Source: Candidatus Brocadia pituitae (GTDB lineage Bacteria; Planctomycetota; Brocadiia; Brocadiales; Brocadiaceae). From it: a stretch of DNA of 64,000 bases. Position 1 is the first letter of the stretch; each line of letters starts with the position of its first letter. Under the pieces are notes generated by a model. That model worked only from the letters and a program-made list of their open reading frames with translations, did not search any database and was not told where the DNA came from. The translations under genes were made by a program, and so were the position numbers. The DNA lies in contig AP021856.1 in assembly GCA_017347445.1 (NCBI GenBank), positions 1,558,613 through 1,622,612 on the forward strand. The letters run 5' to 3'. Shown piece by piece: positions 35,676 through 45,691 of this stretch.

Positions 35676-36746
35676 CTAAGGTATGAAACCTTTCAGCCGT
35701 TTTATGGCATCCATCTTTTCGCTGTTTCCCACTTTTGCCTGCCGTAGGGCATTCTTTAATATTTCAATGATACGGTCGTAAACCTCCCTGTCAACCGGAT
35801 ACGGATGTCCGTCCTTACCACCATGTGCAAAGCTGTACCTGACGGGGTCATGAAAACTCGGGCTTTTCCCGTACACAATTTCAGAAATCAGGGCCAGTGC
35901 CCGGATGGTTTTGGGGCCCACCCCTTCAATTCCCAACAGCGATTCGAAATTTTCAGGCGACTGCTCGTACGTTTTTACGAAGATCTTATATAACCTGTCA
36001 GGGTGAATGTCACGGATATCAACGTGGTGGCGGGACGGCAGATGTAAGTTCTGGATCTTCTTTATTTCACTCACTAAAGCATCGGGTTTGAGCTGTGACA
36101 GGGTGGCGGTGGATTGCCGTGCCTCTTCACTTGCGACGGCCACCATATTTAGAGTATTTCCCCGTGAATCACAGCAAATGGCCTGGTGAGGTTCTACCAC
36201 GAAGTTTGTCACCCTGCTGCCAAGCCAGTGATACCGGCGCGCGTATCTGTTTGCATCATTCATTCCCTGTTGAACAACAGCCCAGTCTCCGGACTTCGTG
36301 AAGATAAATGAATGATGATACAGCTGGTAACCATCCTGCACGGCGCTGCTGTCCACCTTGGCGCTCATTCTGCTGGCATAGACGAGTTTTTCAGGATCGC
36401 ACGACAACTGATCGCCTGCGTGGATGATCTCTGACGGTGTTTTCCGGGAAGTTCCTCCCTTCCCGCCGGCAATGAACAGGCCTAATTCCCGCTCAAGTCC
36501 TTTCACGCCTTCCTTCAGGGCACCGCACGTAGTAGTCGTAACGCCGCTTGAATGCCAGTCAAATCCCAATACACAGCCGAATGCCTGAAACCAGAACGGG
36601 TCGGAGAGTCTTTGGAGCATCTCCTGCGGCCCGTATTCGCGTACCACGGCAATGGTAATTTCCCGTGCAAGACGTTTCATCCGCTGGAATAGCCATGATG
36701 GCGCCTTGCCACCGTGAAGCGGCAAATGCGCAATGCCGGTTTTCAT
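35676..36746 (-). CDS. DUF763 domain-containing protein
   Basis: The 356-residue protein starts TGIAHLPLHGGKAPSWLF, the hallmark of the DUF763 family, and contains GFDWHSSGVTTTTCGALKEG and HHSFIFTKSGDWAVVQQGM. A helix-hairpin-helix-like segment (LLGIEGVGPKTIRALALI) near residue 270 suggests nucleic-acid binding. The family is frequent in archaea and scattered in bacteria, and its activity is unknown. It is probably coexpressed with nothing else: topA lies upstream on the same strand, 168 bp away. A possible link to DNA repair rests only on the HhH motif. Confidence 0.88.
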   Translation of the reverse strand: MKTGIAHLPLHGGKAPSWLFQRMKRLAREITIAVVREYGPQEMLQRLSDPFWFQAFGCVLGFDWHSSGVTTTTCGALKEGVKGLERELGLFIAGGKGGTSRKTPSEIIHAGDQLSCDPEKLVYASRMSAKVDSSAVQDGYQLYHHSFIFTKSGDWAVVQQGMNDANRYARRYHWLGSRVTNFVVEPHQAICCDSRGNTLNMVAVASEEARQSTATLSQLKPDALVSEIKKIQNLHLPSRHHVDIRDIHPDRLYKIFVKTYEQSPENFESLLGIEGVGPKTIRALALISEIVYGKSPSFHDPVRYSFAHGGKDGHPYPVDREVYDRIIEILKNALRQAKVGNSEKMDAIKRLKGFIP

Positions 36747-36914
36747 AAATATCTGTTAAGGAATTTCAAACAAATAGTTTCGCTCAGTGGGGGGAGGCTA
36801 AAGCGGTGGTGAAAGAAGCATACTTACCCTTTCCCAGCCCCGCCTCTTCAAAGAGACGGGAATACTCATCCCTAAAATCCTCTCCCAGGAGGGGACTTTT
36901 CAAATTCCCTGGTT

Positions 36915-39266
36915 TTAACCCGGGACATCTTCTTTAACGGTATCAGGCGTGCTGGGTAATTCTTTTGTAATATAATCGCATTCCGGATATTTGCTGCACC
37001 CGAAGAACGCACCACCCTTCTTCGAGCGCCGTTGCACCAGGTCGCCCCCGCAGCCCTCGTTTGGACATTTTACTCCCGTGGGAAGCGACTTGATATTTCT
37101 GCATTTGGGATAGCCGGAACATCCCATAAAACGGCCTCTTTTGCTGAACCTGATCACCATAGGACTACCGCACTTTTCACACTTTTCATCTGTCGGTTCC
37201 ACCTTGGTTATTTCACCGGTAAGTGATTTGGTATTCTTGCAGGTGGGATATGCAGAACATGCCAGAAACTTCCCGTGCCGGCTTGTCTTCACTACCATGG
37301 CGTTTCCACATTTCTCACACTTCTGGTCGGTTGCCTCCGGCGGCGCCGGCGCACCTTTTTCATCTAAAGGAAGGGTGCTTTTACAGGTGGGAAATGCTGA
37401 ACATCCCAGAAACTTACCGTGTCTTCCCCATCGGATAACCATTGGTTGTCCGCAGAGGGTGCATTTCTGGTTGCTTTCTTCCGGCGTTCCCTTTACGCTT
37501 TTCATCTCTCCCACCGCCTTTTCCAAATCAATTTTAAACGGTTCATAAAATTCCCTGAGCACCTTCAGCCACCCAACCTTTTCATCCTCGATCTTGTCCA
37601 GTTCATCCTCCATGTGCGAGGTAAATTTTACATCCATAATTTTCGCAAAATGTTCAATAAGTTTTTCCGTAACCAGGGTTCCCAATTCCGTTGCATAAAA
37701 GGCGCGTTTTTCTTGCTTGACATATCCCCGGTCTTGTATGGTGGAGATGATCGCAGCGTAGGTGCTGGGTCTTCCGATACCCATTTTTTCCAGCGTTTTC
37801 ACCAGAGACGCCTCAGTAAAACGGGGAGGTGGCTGGGTAAAGTGCTGGCTAGGCACGACTGCTACTAATTCAAGCTGTTGGTCTTTCTCTAGTGTCGGGA
37901 GGTTTTGTTCGTCCTTTTCCATTTCCTGACCTGAAACACGGGTATGGCCGTCAAAGAGCATCTCCCTTCCCCTTGCTTTCAACAGGTACTGTTTCGGAGG
38001 GGGAACCATCTTTTTGTTCGTATCTATTGCAGGTTGCGTAACAATTTCAACATCTGTTACCGCGTAGAGCGCCGGCTTCATCTGACTGGCTACAAACCGG
38101 TTCCAGATGAGTTCGTACAGCCTATACTGATCTTTCGTTAAAGAGTCTTTTATCGATTCAGGCGTGTATTCAACCATCGTAGGCCGGATAGCCTCGTGAG
38201 CGCCCTGGGTGCCTTTTTTATCCGAGGCATGCATATTGGATTTTTCCGGAACGTAATTTTTCCCATAGCTATCTTCAATCAGCTTCCGGCAGGATGTTAT
38301 CGCCTGTTCCGCTATGTGAAAAGAATCTGTTCTCATATACGTGATAAGCCCCACGGCACCCTCGGTGCCGATATCGATACCTTCATATAATTGCTGGGCA
38401 ATGAGCATCGTTTTTTTTGCAGTGAACTGCAACCGGGTGGACGCCTGTTGCTGCAAGAGACTGGTCGTAAATGGCGGAGGGGCGTTGTTGCGTTTCGTTT
38501 GTTTTTTAACGTTAGCGACACAATAGCCCGCCTTGTGCAGATCGCTGACAATATCCGTAGCCTGTGCCTCATTTTTTATTTCGATATTTTCGTTGTTGAG
38601 CTTTTGCAGGATGGCCTTAAAGGTTTTTACATCCCCGGCTGCCTCCTTATCCCCTGAAAAGGTTTTTAATTCGGCAGTGACCTTCCAATACTCTTGTGGC
38701 TTGAATTCCCTGATCTCCTTTTCACGCTCCACAATAAGGCGAACTGCCACGGACTGGACACGGCCCGCGCTAAGTCCTTTCGAGATCTTTTTCCACAAGA
38801 GTGGGCTTATCTGGTAACCGACAATCCGATCGAGTATCCGCCGCGTCTGCTGGGCATTCACCTTTGCCATATTGATAGGACTGGGATGATTAAAGGCTTC
38901 CAGAATGGCATCTTTCGTAATTTCGTTGAAAGTAACCCGCTTTGCCCTTTCGTCGGGTATTCCAAGTGCCTGAGTCAAATGCCAGGCAATTGCCTCTCCT
39001 TCGCGGTCGAGATCAGACGCCAGGTAGATAGCGTCTGCCTTTTTTGAATCTGCCAGTAACTCTGTAATAAGCTTTTTTCGGCTCGGGATGATCTTATATT
39101 CCGGAGTAAAATTGTTTTCGACATCAACGGATAATTTCTTTTCTGGCAGGTCACGCACATGTCCCATCGACGACCGGACGAAAAAGGATGCGCCGAGATA
39201 TTTACCAATGGTCTTCGCCTTGGCAGGAGATTCAACAATTACCATATTTTTCTTCGCTTTGGCCAT
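36915..39266 (-). CDS. topA: DNA topoisomerase I
   Basis: TopA relaxes negative supercoils by single-strand passage. The 783-residue protein begins with a Toprim domain (VIVESPAKAKTIGKYLG) that holds the acidic DxD pair (ASDLDREGEAIAWHL). The nucleophilic Tyr is in GLITYMRTDS near residue 310. Four C-terminal zinc-ribbon repeats follow, for example CTLCGQPMVIRWG ... CSAFPTCK, with the last in CPNEGCGGDL ... CSKYPECD. This is the full bacterial arrangement, with four fingers rather than the three of E. coli. It is transcribed divergently from the SurA/PpiD-like gene across a 345-bp gap. Confidence 0.97.
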   Translation of the reverse strand: MAKAKKNMVIVESPAKAKTIGKYLGASFFVRSSMGHVRDLPEKKLSVDVENNFTPEYKIIPSRKKLITELLADSKKADAIYLASDLDREGEAIAWHLTQALGIPDERAKRVTFNEITKDAILEAFNHPSPINMAKVNAQQTRRILDRIVGYQISPLLWKKISKGLSAGRVQSVAVRLIVEREKEIREFKPQEYWKVTAELKTFSGDKEAAGDVKTFKAILQKLNNENIEIKNEAQATDIVSDLHKAGYCVANVKKQTKRNNAPPPFTTSLLQQQASTRLQFTAKKTMLIAQQLYEGIDIGTEGAVGLITYMRTDSFHIAEQAITSCRKLIEDSYGKNYVPEKSNMHASDKKGTQGAHEAIRPTMVEYTPESIKDSLTKDQYRLYELIWNRFVASQMKPALYAVTDVEIVTQPAIDTNKKMVPPPKQYLLKARGREMLFDGHTRVSGQEMEKDEQNLPTLEKDQQLELVAVVPSQHFTQPPPRFTEASLVKTLEKMGIGRPSTYAAIISTIQDRGYVKQEKRAFYATELGTLVTEKLIEHFAKIMDVKFTSHMEDELDKIEDEKVGWLKVLREFYEPFKIDLEKAVGEMKSVKGTPEESNQKCTLCGQPMVIRWGRHGKFLGCSAFPTCKSTLPLDEKGAPAPPEATDQKCEKCGNAMVVKTSRHGKFLACSAYPTCKNTKSLTGEITKVEPTDEKCEKCGSPMVIRFSKRGRFMGCSGYPKCRNIKSLPTGVKCPNEGCGGDLVQRRSKKGGAFFGCSKYPECDYITKELPSTPDTVKEDVPG

Positions 39267-39520
39267 TTAGAAAAACCTCAAAAAACCTGAAGGTGAAAGT
39301 GCAAATTTAAGCAGAGGTTGCAAATCGTGTCAAGACATTTCTGTGCGGCAATCTGATGTTTGCTTCTTTTTTATCACCAGGATGCTACAAACATTTCCGG
39401 TTTATTGAGGCATTATTTAGACTGCTGAGGCCTAATTTGTCCGCGTCGAACAGATCACATGTGCTTCTTGTCAAGGAATATGTTTTCCTGATGATAGTAA
39501 AACAATTTGTAAAAAACCAT

Positions 39521-39549
39521 TTGATAATTGTAAATATTGTATATAAAAT
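39521..39549 (+). promoter_or_regulatory. Candidate sigma-70 promoter upstream of the SurA/PpiD-like gene
   Basis: TTGATA (39521-39526) and TAAAAT (39544-39549) are 17 bases apart. They read toward the ATG at 39612, which has a GAGGGAGA ribosome-binding site. The divergent gap 39267-39611 shows no other feature that I can support; the short ORF at 39356-39766 overlaps the real gene in another frame. Confidence 0.4.
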
Positions 39550-39611
39550 GATACTTTATTTTATTTTTTTCACTGTCACGCGGGTAGCATATACAATATT
39601 AAGAGGGAGAT

Positions 39612-41360
39612 ATGGTCGCGAGTTCTTGGTTCAGAAGGCATCAAAAGACGGTTTATATCGTCATGATCTTTGCTATGTGTGTGTGGGGAGTTGGTTATTC
39701 TGCTATGGAAATGATCCCGAAAAAACCGGTTGGAAAGGTATTAGGCAGAAAGATTACACAGGATGAGTTTGCTGATATGTTAGGCCGGTGGCAAAGATTA
39801 TTCTTCTCCCAGGCAAAAGAATCAGTTGTTTCCCTGGTCTGGAAACAACTGATGTATGTTGAAAAGGCAAAATCAATGGGTCTTACGGTAACGATGCAGG
39901 AAATCGACGAAGGCCTTCAGCGGTTCGCTTTTCAGATCTTTGGAGAAAGTAAAAATCTCGACAAATCGAGACTCCTTCAGTTTCTCTGCGTGAATTTCAG
40001 ACTGAATCAGGAGCAGATAGCACGCACCTTACGGGAAGCAATTCTCGTTGAGAAGCTTGATTCCATGATGCGGATGTCAGTAAAGATGACCACAGACGAA
40101 ATTTGGCAAAGGTATTCTTTAGAAAACGAGCAGGTAAAGCTGAAGGCGCTTGCATTAAAGGCGAAGGACTTTAAGGATTCAGTTCAAGTAACGGAAGATG
40201 AAATACGCGCCTTTTATGAAAGGCACAAGAATGATGACTATCATGCCGATGCTGAAAAACCTGGGTATAAGTTCCCTGAAAGGGTAAAACTGGAATGTCT
40301 GATTGCGAGATATCCAGACCTGGAAAAGCAAGTGCCGGTTACCGATGACGAAATGAAAAAATATTATGAAGACAACAAAGATGCCCAGTATAAGATTACC
40401 ACGAAAGATGAGTCTCCGGCTGAAAAAAAGACGGTGAAAAAAGAAGGGAAGACATCCTCTGATGCGGACAAATCCAAGGAACAAAAGACCATTACCACCT
40501 ATAAACCCTTTTCTGAGGCAAAAGGCGACATCCAAAAGATACTTGCAAGGCAAAAGGCCATAGCAAAAGCGAAGGAATTAATGAATACCCTGGATGAAGA
40601 AATTTACGAGACCTTGGACAAGGCGGATCGTCCAAGCTTTAAAGATCTGGCGCTTAAGTATAACGTGGCTTACGAAATTCCAAAAGGCAAGAAATCGAAC
40701 GACGAATTTCTCACGGAAAATGACTTGTTCGAGATATTTCCTGGTTCAGATCAACTGGTTCAGATTGCATTTGATAGGGAAAAACATGAGGCTTCCATCC
40801 CACTCGAATTCGTAGAAGGCAGAATTGTTTTCCAGCTCATTGATAAAAAAGTGGCGGCTGCACCACCTTTGGAAGAGATTCGTAATGTAGTAATTAATGA
40901 CCTCAGAATGGAAAAGGGACTCCAGAAGGCAAAGGAACTTGTGGAAAAATATACAGGCACTACCGCAAACACCTCCTTTGATGACTTGGTAAAGGCGATA
41001 AAGGCAGAAAGCGGACTGAAGGAGATTCCGGTTTATGAAACAAATTATATTAATCGTCCGATGAAGCTTTTCAATAAGGAATCACGATATATCGAAGCGA
41101 TGAAAGAGGACAGGCCAAATGTGGCAAAGAAGGGTTTTGAGCTGAAACCGGGTGAACGGGGAATTGCGGTAGAAACATCCGGAGAAAAAGCATGCTACAT
41201 TCTCCAGATGATTGACAAAAAGGCTGCGGATAAGACGGCCTTTGAAAAGGATAAAGAATCGGTGACGCAACGTTACCTGTACGAGAAGCAAGAGTCTTTT
41301 GTGACTGACTGGCAAAATGATCTGAGCCGGCATACAGAACTCTACACAAAATTCCAATAA
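39612..41360 (+). CDS. SurA/PpiD-like periplasmic foldase (membrane-anchored)
   Basis: The 582-residue protein has one N-terminal membrane helix (IVMIFAMCVWGVGYSAM) with a basic start, then a SurA-type N-terminal chaperone domain (KVLGRKITQDEFADMLGRW, then VSLVWKQLMYVEKAKSMGLTV and MTTDEIWQRYSLEN-like helices). The rest is charged and helical, with repeated KPG/VPVTDDEMKKYYED segments like those of PpiD. A parvulin-type active site is not clear, so isomerase activity is doubtful. A Lys/Glu-rich insert (PAEKKTVKKEGK) lies near residue 275. It probably helps fold exported proteins at the inner membrane. ribF follows 59 bp downstream. Confidence 0.8.
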   Translation: MVASSWFRRHQKTVYIVMIFAMCVWGVGYSAMEMIPKKPVGKVLGRKITQDEFADMLGRWQRLFFSQAKESVVSLVWKQLMYVEKAKSMGLTVTMQEIDEGLQRFAFQIFGESKNLDKSRLLQFLCVNFRLNQEQIARTLREAILVEKLDSMMRMSVKMTTDEIWQRYSLENEQVKLKALALKAKDFKDSVQVTEDEIRAFYERHKNDDYHADAEKPGYKFPERVKLECLIARYPDLEKQVPVTDDEMKKYYEDNKDAQYKITTKDESPAEKKTVKKEGKTSSDADKSKEQKTITTYKPFSEAKGDIQKILARQKAIAKAKELMNTLDEEIYETLDKADRPSFKDLALKYNVAYEIPKGKKSNDEFLTENDLFEIFPGSDQLVQIAFDREKHEASIPLEFVEGRIVFQLIDKKVAAAPPLEEIRNVVINDLRMEKGLQKAKELVEKYTGTTANTSFDDLVKAIKAESGLKEIPVYETNYINRPMKLFNKESRYIEAMKEDRPNVAKKGFELKPGERGIAVETSGEKACYILQMIDKKAADKTAFEKDKESVTQRYLYEKQESFVTDWQNDLSRHTELYTKFQ

Positions 41361-41419
41361 AATCAAAGCCTCTGAGCAACGGGCGTTGTTTACCATGGAA
41401 ACACGAAAAGGATGCTGTA

Positions 41420-42373
41420 TTGGAAACGATTTATGGCATAAATGCACTTACCAGAAGGATTCCTTACCCTGTTGCTACCATTGGAATGTTCGATGGGGTG
41501 CACCGGGGACATCAAAAGATCATCGAATGCATAAGACATCACGCCTTTGCGGGGCAAGGTAAGTCAGTTATTATTACCTTTAATCGTCACCCCAAAAATG
41601 TGCTTGAAAACAGGACGCCTTCTTTTATCACCTCTTTGGAGCATCGGTTGAAATTATTCGGCCATCTGGGGGTAGATTATGCGGTCGTGCTTCCCTTTGA
41701 CAGGAAACTTGCCCATTTGAGCGCTGAAGATTTCATCCGCGAAGTCCTGGTTAATTGGTTGGGTGTGAAGTGTCTCGTATTAGGATTTAACTGCCGTTTC
41801 GGCAAAGATCGTGAAGGAGACTTCCATCTGGTTCGTAGCCTGGCAAATACCTATGGCATTGCAGTATTCGAATGTCCTCCAGTCATGTATCAGGGGCAGG
41901 TCATTAGCAGCACAGCAATCCGGCAAGCCATTCTGAACGGGAAATTGGAAATTGCCGGAAGGATGCTTGGCCGACCTGTTTCTGTCCTGGGTACGGTCGT
42001 GGGGAAATCCGGCAGAGGAAAAACTCTTGGGTACCCTACTGCAAATCTGGATTTGCATCATGAGGTGAAGCCACCCCGGGGTGTTTACGGAACAAAGCTT
42101 TGTTGGGGCCAACACGAGTACCTTGCACTGACTAACATAGGCCTGCGACCAACATTTCCCAGAGAGCCGGTTACGAGTGAGGGCGAAAGGCTGGAGGTTG
42201 AAGTGCATATTCTCGATTTTCATGAGAATATCTATGGACAAAACCTCGAAGTCCAGTTCCTCTTTAAAATAAGGGACGAGATACCGTTTACCACCGCTGA
42301 TGAACTCAAGTCACAAATCGAGAGAGACAAAGAGGTGCTCCTGAGAAGAGAGCATCTTCACACCTTCTCCTGA
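41420..42373 (+). CDS. ribF: Bifunctional riboflavin kinase / FAD synthetase
   Basis: RibF makes FMN from riboflavin and then FAD. In this 317-residue protein the N-terminal FAD synthetase domain has TIGMFDGVHRGHQKI (HxGH-like) and the conserved LGFNCRFGKDREGD and ISSTAIRQAI segments. The C-terminal flavokinase domain has GRGKTLGYPTANL and RGVYGTKL, with ALTNIGLRPTF. The start is a TTG with an AAGGA element 8 bases upstream; no better ATG is in frame. No FMN riboswitch is visible. It is probably in one transcript with the foldase gene and ends before a good terminator hairpin at 42450. Confidence 0.95.
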   Translation: METIYGINALTRRIPYPVATIGMFDGVHRGHQKIIECIRHHAFAGQGKSVIITFNRHPKNVLENRTPSFITSLEHRLKLFGHLGVDYAVVLPFDRKLAHLSAEDFIREVLVNWLGVKCLVLGFNCRFGKDREGDFHLVRSLANTYGIAVFECPPVMYQGQVISSTAIRQAILNGKLEIAGRMLGRPVSVLGTVVGKSGRGKTLGYPTANLDLHHEVKPPRGVYGTKLCWGQHEYLALTNIGLRPTFPREPVTSEGERLEVEVHILDFHENIYGQNLEVQFLFKIRDEIPFTTADELKSQIERDKEVLLRREHLHTFS

Positions 42374-42449
42374 GATATATTCAAGAGGCTCACAATGGGT
42401 GATTTACAAACCTGATACCGCGTCGCCATAATCTCACGGGGGGGGGCAT

Positions 42450-42476
42450 GGACAAGCTGTGCTTGTCCGTGTTTTT
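42450..42476 (+). terminator. Rho-independent-like terminator after ribF
   Basis: GGACAAGC-TGT-GCTTGTCC forms a perfect 8-bp stem (42450-42468), followed by GTGTTTTT. It lies 77 bp past the ribF stop. Confidence 0.7.
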
Positions 42477-42574
42477 GTATCCCTGCTTACTTCCGTGTGC
42501 TTGCGCGGTTTGCCTTGTATTGTCTATCCACATGTTACAATAAATATTTCGTAAACAATCTTGTGCAAGTCCAA

Positions 42575-42599
42575 CACGGACAAACGGAGTTTGTCCGTG
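42575..42599. repeat. Perfect 11-bp stem hairpin related to the ribF terminator
   Basis: CACGGACAAAC-GGA-GTTTGTCCGTG is a perfect inverted repeat sharing GGACAA/TTGTCCGTG with the hairpin at 42450. No T-run follows on the plus strand. The pair looks like a dispersed palindromic repeat between the convergent ribF and EF-G-like genes (gap 42374-42724, otherwise empty). Confidence 0.6.
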
Positions 42600-42724
42600 C
42601 CACCCTGTTATCAATGTAAAATTCACCTTATGAACATCTTGAGTATAGTTTACATCAATTCCACTATAATAAACGGCGAACTGAGCACGATAATTTGGAT
42701 AAAAACAATTTACAGTTTAGTTAT

Positions 42725-44782
42725 TTATTCTTTCCTGGCATGAGTTCCTCGTGCTGTATGTGCGTGGCTTATAATCTGCTGCATTAGGTGCGCTGGCACA
42801 ACATCATAATGTGAAAATTCTATTGTAAACGCGCCCTGCCCACCTGTCATGGACTTCAATTCTGTTTCGTAATTGGCTATGGATGCCATTGGTATGGTGG
42901 CACGGACAACCTGCAAATCCCCAAGGGTATCCATACCTTTGATGTGTCCGTGGTGACTGGAAAGGTTTCCGGTAATCTCACCCATAAATTTTGCCGGAAT
43001 AGTAACTTCAATATTTACGATAGGCTCAAGCAACACGGGTCTGGCATGATTGAAGGCATCGTGAAAGGCATGTGAGGCTGCCATCTTAAATGCAGCCTCG
43101 GAAGAATCCACATCATGAAAAGTGCCGTGGAACAATCGTACCCGTACGTCCACAATATGATGCCCCATCAGTATGCCCTTGTCAAGAACCTCACGAATCC
43201 CTTTTTCAACGGCTGGGATATATTGCCGCGGGATAGAGCCGCCGACAATCTCATCCACAAACTCAAACCCGGCTCCCCTCGGTAACGGTTCGATCCAGAT
43301 ATGAACTTCACCATATTGCCCGTGGCCACCCGTTTGCTTCTTGTGTTTATATTGTGCCTGCGCCCTGGCGGTAATCGTTTCTTTATAAGGAATTTTTGGG
43401 GTATGGGCATCCACGTCGATCCCAAAACGCCGTTTTAACCGGCCGATCATTATCTGTAAGTGAAGTGTGCTCATACCCGTAACAACCAGCTCGTTGGTCA
43501 ATGCATCATGGGAAATCCTGAAGGTCTTGTCCTCTTCGGTAAGTTTATGAAGACACTCGCTGATCTTCTTCTCCGCTCCTTTGTTTAACGGTACCACGGC
43601 AAGGGAGCACAGGGGATGCGGAAAAACGATTTCAGGAAATTTCACCAGGTGTTTTTGGTCGCAGATGGTATCAGAGATGTGCAAGTCTTCCAGTTTCGGC
43701 ACGGCAACAATATCCCCTGGAATTGCCCTTGAAACGGGTTGCTGTTCTTTTCCCAAGATCCGGTACAGATGTCCGGCCTTATCTGTCTTCTTGCTTGTCA
43801 CGTTATAAAATGAGATGTCTCCCTCCAGCTTGCCGGAGATGACGCGAAAATAACTCAATTTTCCCACATAGGGATCTACAACGGATTTAAATACGTACGC
43901 ACTAAATGGGGCTTCTTTTGAGGCTTCTAAGGTAATCTCCTTATTCGTTTGCATATCAACCGCAGTCCTCCTGATCCCCTCCAGGGGTGAGGGAGAGAAA
44001 TACGCGATTGCGCCCAGCAGGTCTTCAATCCCCAACATCTTTTTGTTAGAACAGCACAGGACAGGGACAATATACCCTCCCGCAATGGCCCTCACAAAAC
44101 AAGGTTGCAAGACTGCATTGTCAAGTTCCTTTCCATCAAGATACTGTTCCATCAGTGCATCATCGGCTGAAACGATCGTTTCTATCAGGGCGTCGTGAGA
44201 GGTGTGAACATCACCGGCAACTCCATCCGGTAAAGGGTTTGGCAAGGCCAGCAGGTTAACAACCTCCCGGAAATCATGTCCTGCTCCAACGGGCAAATTT
44301 AAAGGGACACAGGTATCCCCAAAGGTGTTTCGGAGGGATTCAAGCAGGGTATGATAATCAACATTTTCAGCGTCTGCCTTCGTCACCACCATGATCTTTC
44401 CGAGTCCTTTTTGGCAGGCCAGATCCCACAGTTTTCTGGTATTCACCTGAATACCATCTGTGGCTGATATGACGATGATGGCCGTTTCAGCGGCAACAAG
44501 CGCAGTAATCGTGTCGCGGATAAAATCTGCATAGCCCGGCGTGTCAATGATATTGATTTCACGCCCTTTCCAATTGCAGTGCAGGATGGAAGAGTCTATC
44601 GAGTGTTTTTTCTCTTTTGCATCCGGGTCGTAATCAGATGCTGAAGTACCGTTTTCAACACTACCAAGGCGTGCAATCGCCCCGGCCTTGAAAAGCATCG
44701 ATTCAATCAGCGAGGTCTTTCCTGAAGCTCCGTGACCCAGAAGTACAATAGACCGGATGTCTTTTGTCTCATACGGAATCAT
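42725..44782 (-). CDS. Elongation factor G-like protein (EF-G2 type)
   Basis: The 685-residue translational GTPase has the EF-G domain order. G1 is GHGASGKTSL, G3 is DTPGYADF and G4 is TKAD rather than the usual NKxD. Domain II follows (FKSVVDPYVGKLSYFRV), with domains III-V (GMSTLHLQIMIGRLK, GGSIPRQYIPAVEKGI, MEGITGNLSSHHGHIKGMD-like). The altered G1 (GHGASGKT) and G4 are seen in EF-G paralogues that do not replace canonical EF-G. Its specific role is unknown. It lies 27 bp after hisA on the same strand, at the end of the his-associated group. Confidence 0.88.
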   Translation of the reverse strand: MIPYETKDIRSIVLLGHGASGKTSLIESMLFKAGAIARLGSVENGTSASDYDPDAKEKKHSIDSSILHCNWKGREINIIDTPGYADFIRDTITALVAAETAIIVISATDGIQVNTRKLWDLACQKGLGKIMVVTKADAENVDYHTLLESLRNTFGDTCVPLNLPVGAGHDFREVVNLLALPNPLPDGVAGDVHTSHDALIETIVSADDALMEQYLDGKELDNAVLQPCFVRAIAGGYIVPVLCCSNKKMLGIEDLLGAIAYFSPSPLEGIRRTAVDMQTNKEITLEASKEAPFSAYVFKSVVDPYVGKLSYFRVISGKLEGDISFYNVTSKKTDKAGHLYRILGKEQQPVSRAIPGDIVAVPKLEDLHISDTICDQKHLVKFPEIVFPHPLCSLAVVPLNKGAEKKISECLHKLTEEDKTFRISHDALTNELVVTGMSTLHLQIMIGRLKRRFGIDVDAHTPKIPYKETITARAQAQYKHKKQTGGHGQYGEVHIWIEPLPRGAGFEFVDEIVGGSIPRQYIPAVEKGIREVLDKGILMGHHIVDVRVRLFHGTFHDVDSSEAAFKMAASHAFHDAFNHARPVLLEPIVNIEVTIPAKFMGEITGNLSSHHGHIKGMDTLGDLQVVRATIPMASIANYETELKSMTGGQGAFTIEFSHYDVVPAHLMQQIISHAHTARGTHARKE

Positions 44783-44809
44783 CGATCACCTCCCGCACAA
44801 AGGTTTTTT

Positions 44810-45541
44810 TTACTTTTTGGCGCAGAGTGAATTACAGAGTTGTTTCGCTTCTGAAAATCTGATATGTCCCGTGTACAATGCCTTTCCGATAATCATGCCT
44901 GACAGGGATAACTGGCTCAATGCTTCAATATCTTTCAAGGATGAGATTCCGCCCGATGCAATAACCGGGGTGGTAACAGCCGCTAAAAATTCTTTTAAAC
45001 TGGCAACATTCGGCCCTTGCAGCATCCCGTCCTTTGCGATGTCGGTAAAGATCATGGCGCACGGGGCTGCTTTTTCCATTTCCCGGGCAAAGGCAACGGC
45101 GTCCCATTCGCACACGGAAGTCCATCCCTTTACGGCCACCTTCCCGTTTTTCGCATCAATGCCGACGGCAATACGCCCCGGGAATGCCGCACAGAGTTCA
45201 TGCACCCACGATGGTGAATCTATGGCCTTTGTTCCCACGATCACACGGTCGGCGCCCAAATTGAGGAGAGTCCTGACAGACTCGGTTGTCCTCAAGCCGC
45301 CACCAAATTCGACCGGGATCTTTATCTGCCTGACGATTCGCTCAACAAGAGTAAGGTTTCTTGGCACGCCTTCAAACGCTCCGTCGAGATCAACGATGTG
45401 AAGATATTCAGCACCCTGATCCTCCCATGACCTGGCCACGTCCACCGGGTCGTCAGAAAACACGGTCTCTGCATCCTTCTGTCCCTGGGTCAGTCGCACA
45501 CATTTACCATTCTTTAAATCGATGGCCGGAATGATGAGCAT
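44810..45541 (-). CDS. hisA: Phosphoribosylformimino-5-aminoimidazole carboxamide ribotide isomerase
   Basis: HisA catalyses the fourth step of histidine synthesis. The 243-residue TIM barrel has the catalytic Asp in MLIIPAIDLKNGKCVRLTQG near residue 8 and the second in IFTDIAKDGMLQGPN near residue 130. Phosphate-binding Gly segments are VEFGGGLR and VIASGGISS. Length and motifs are typical. hisH lies 292 bp upstream on the same strand, separated by a strong hairpin repeat; hisF is not in the window. Confidence 0.96.
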   Translation of the reverse strand: MLIIPAIDLKNGKCVRLTQGQKDAETVFSDDPVDVARSWEDQGAEYLHIVDLDGAFEGVPRNLTLVERIVRQIKIPVEFGGGLRTTESVRTLLNLGADRVIVGTKAIDSPSWVHELCAAFPGRIAVGIDAKNGKVAVKGWTSVCEWDAVAFAREMEKAAPCAMIFTDIAKDGMLQGPNVASLKEFLAAVTTPVIASGGISSLKDIEALSQLSLSGMIIGKALYTGHIRFSEAKQLCNSLCAKK

Positions 45542-45691
45542 GTTGTCTCTTGAATTTCAAAATGGATAATCCATACAGCGGCAATGCCGCAACCAAATTC
45601 CCCTTAGTAAGGGGTGTGTAGGGGGTTGTGCAAAACTTGCCAAAAACATATCCTCATGAAACGGGTGTGTTCCCAATTTCTGGCAAATCGG

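Noticed and set aside
41361-41419. FMN riboswitch upstream of ribF
   Set aside because: The gap is only 59 bp and has none of the conserved stems.
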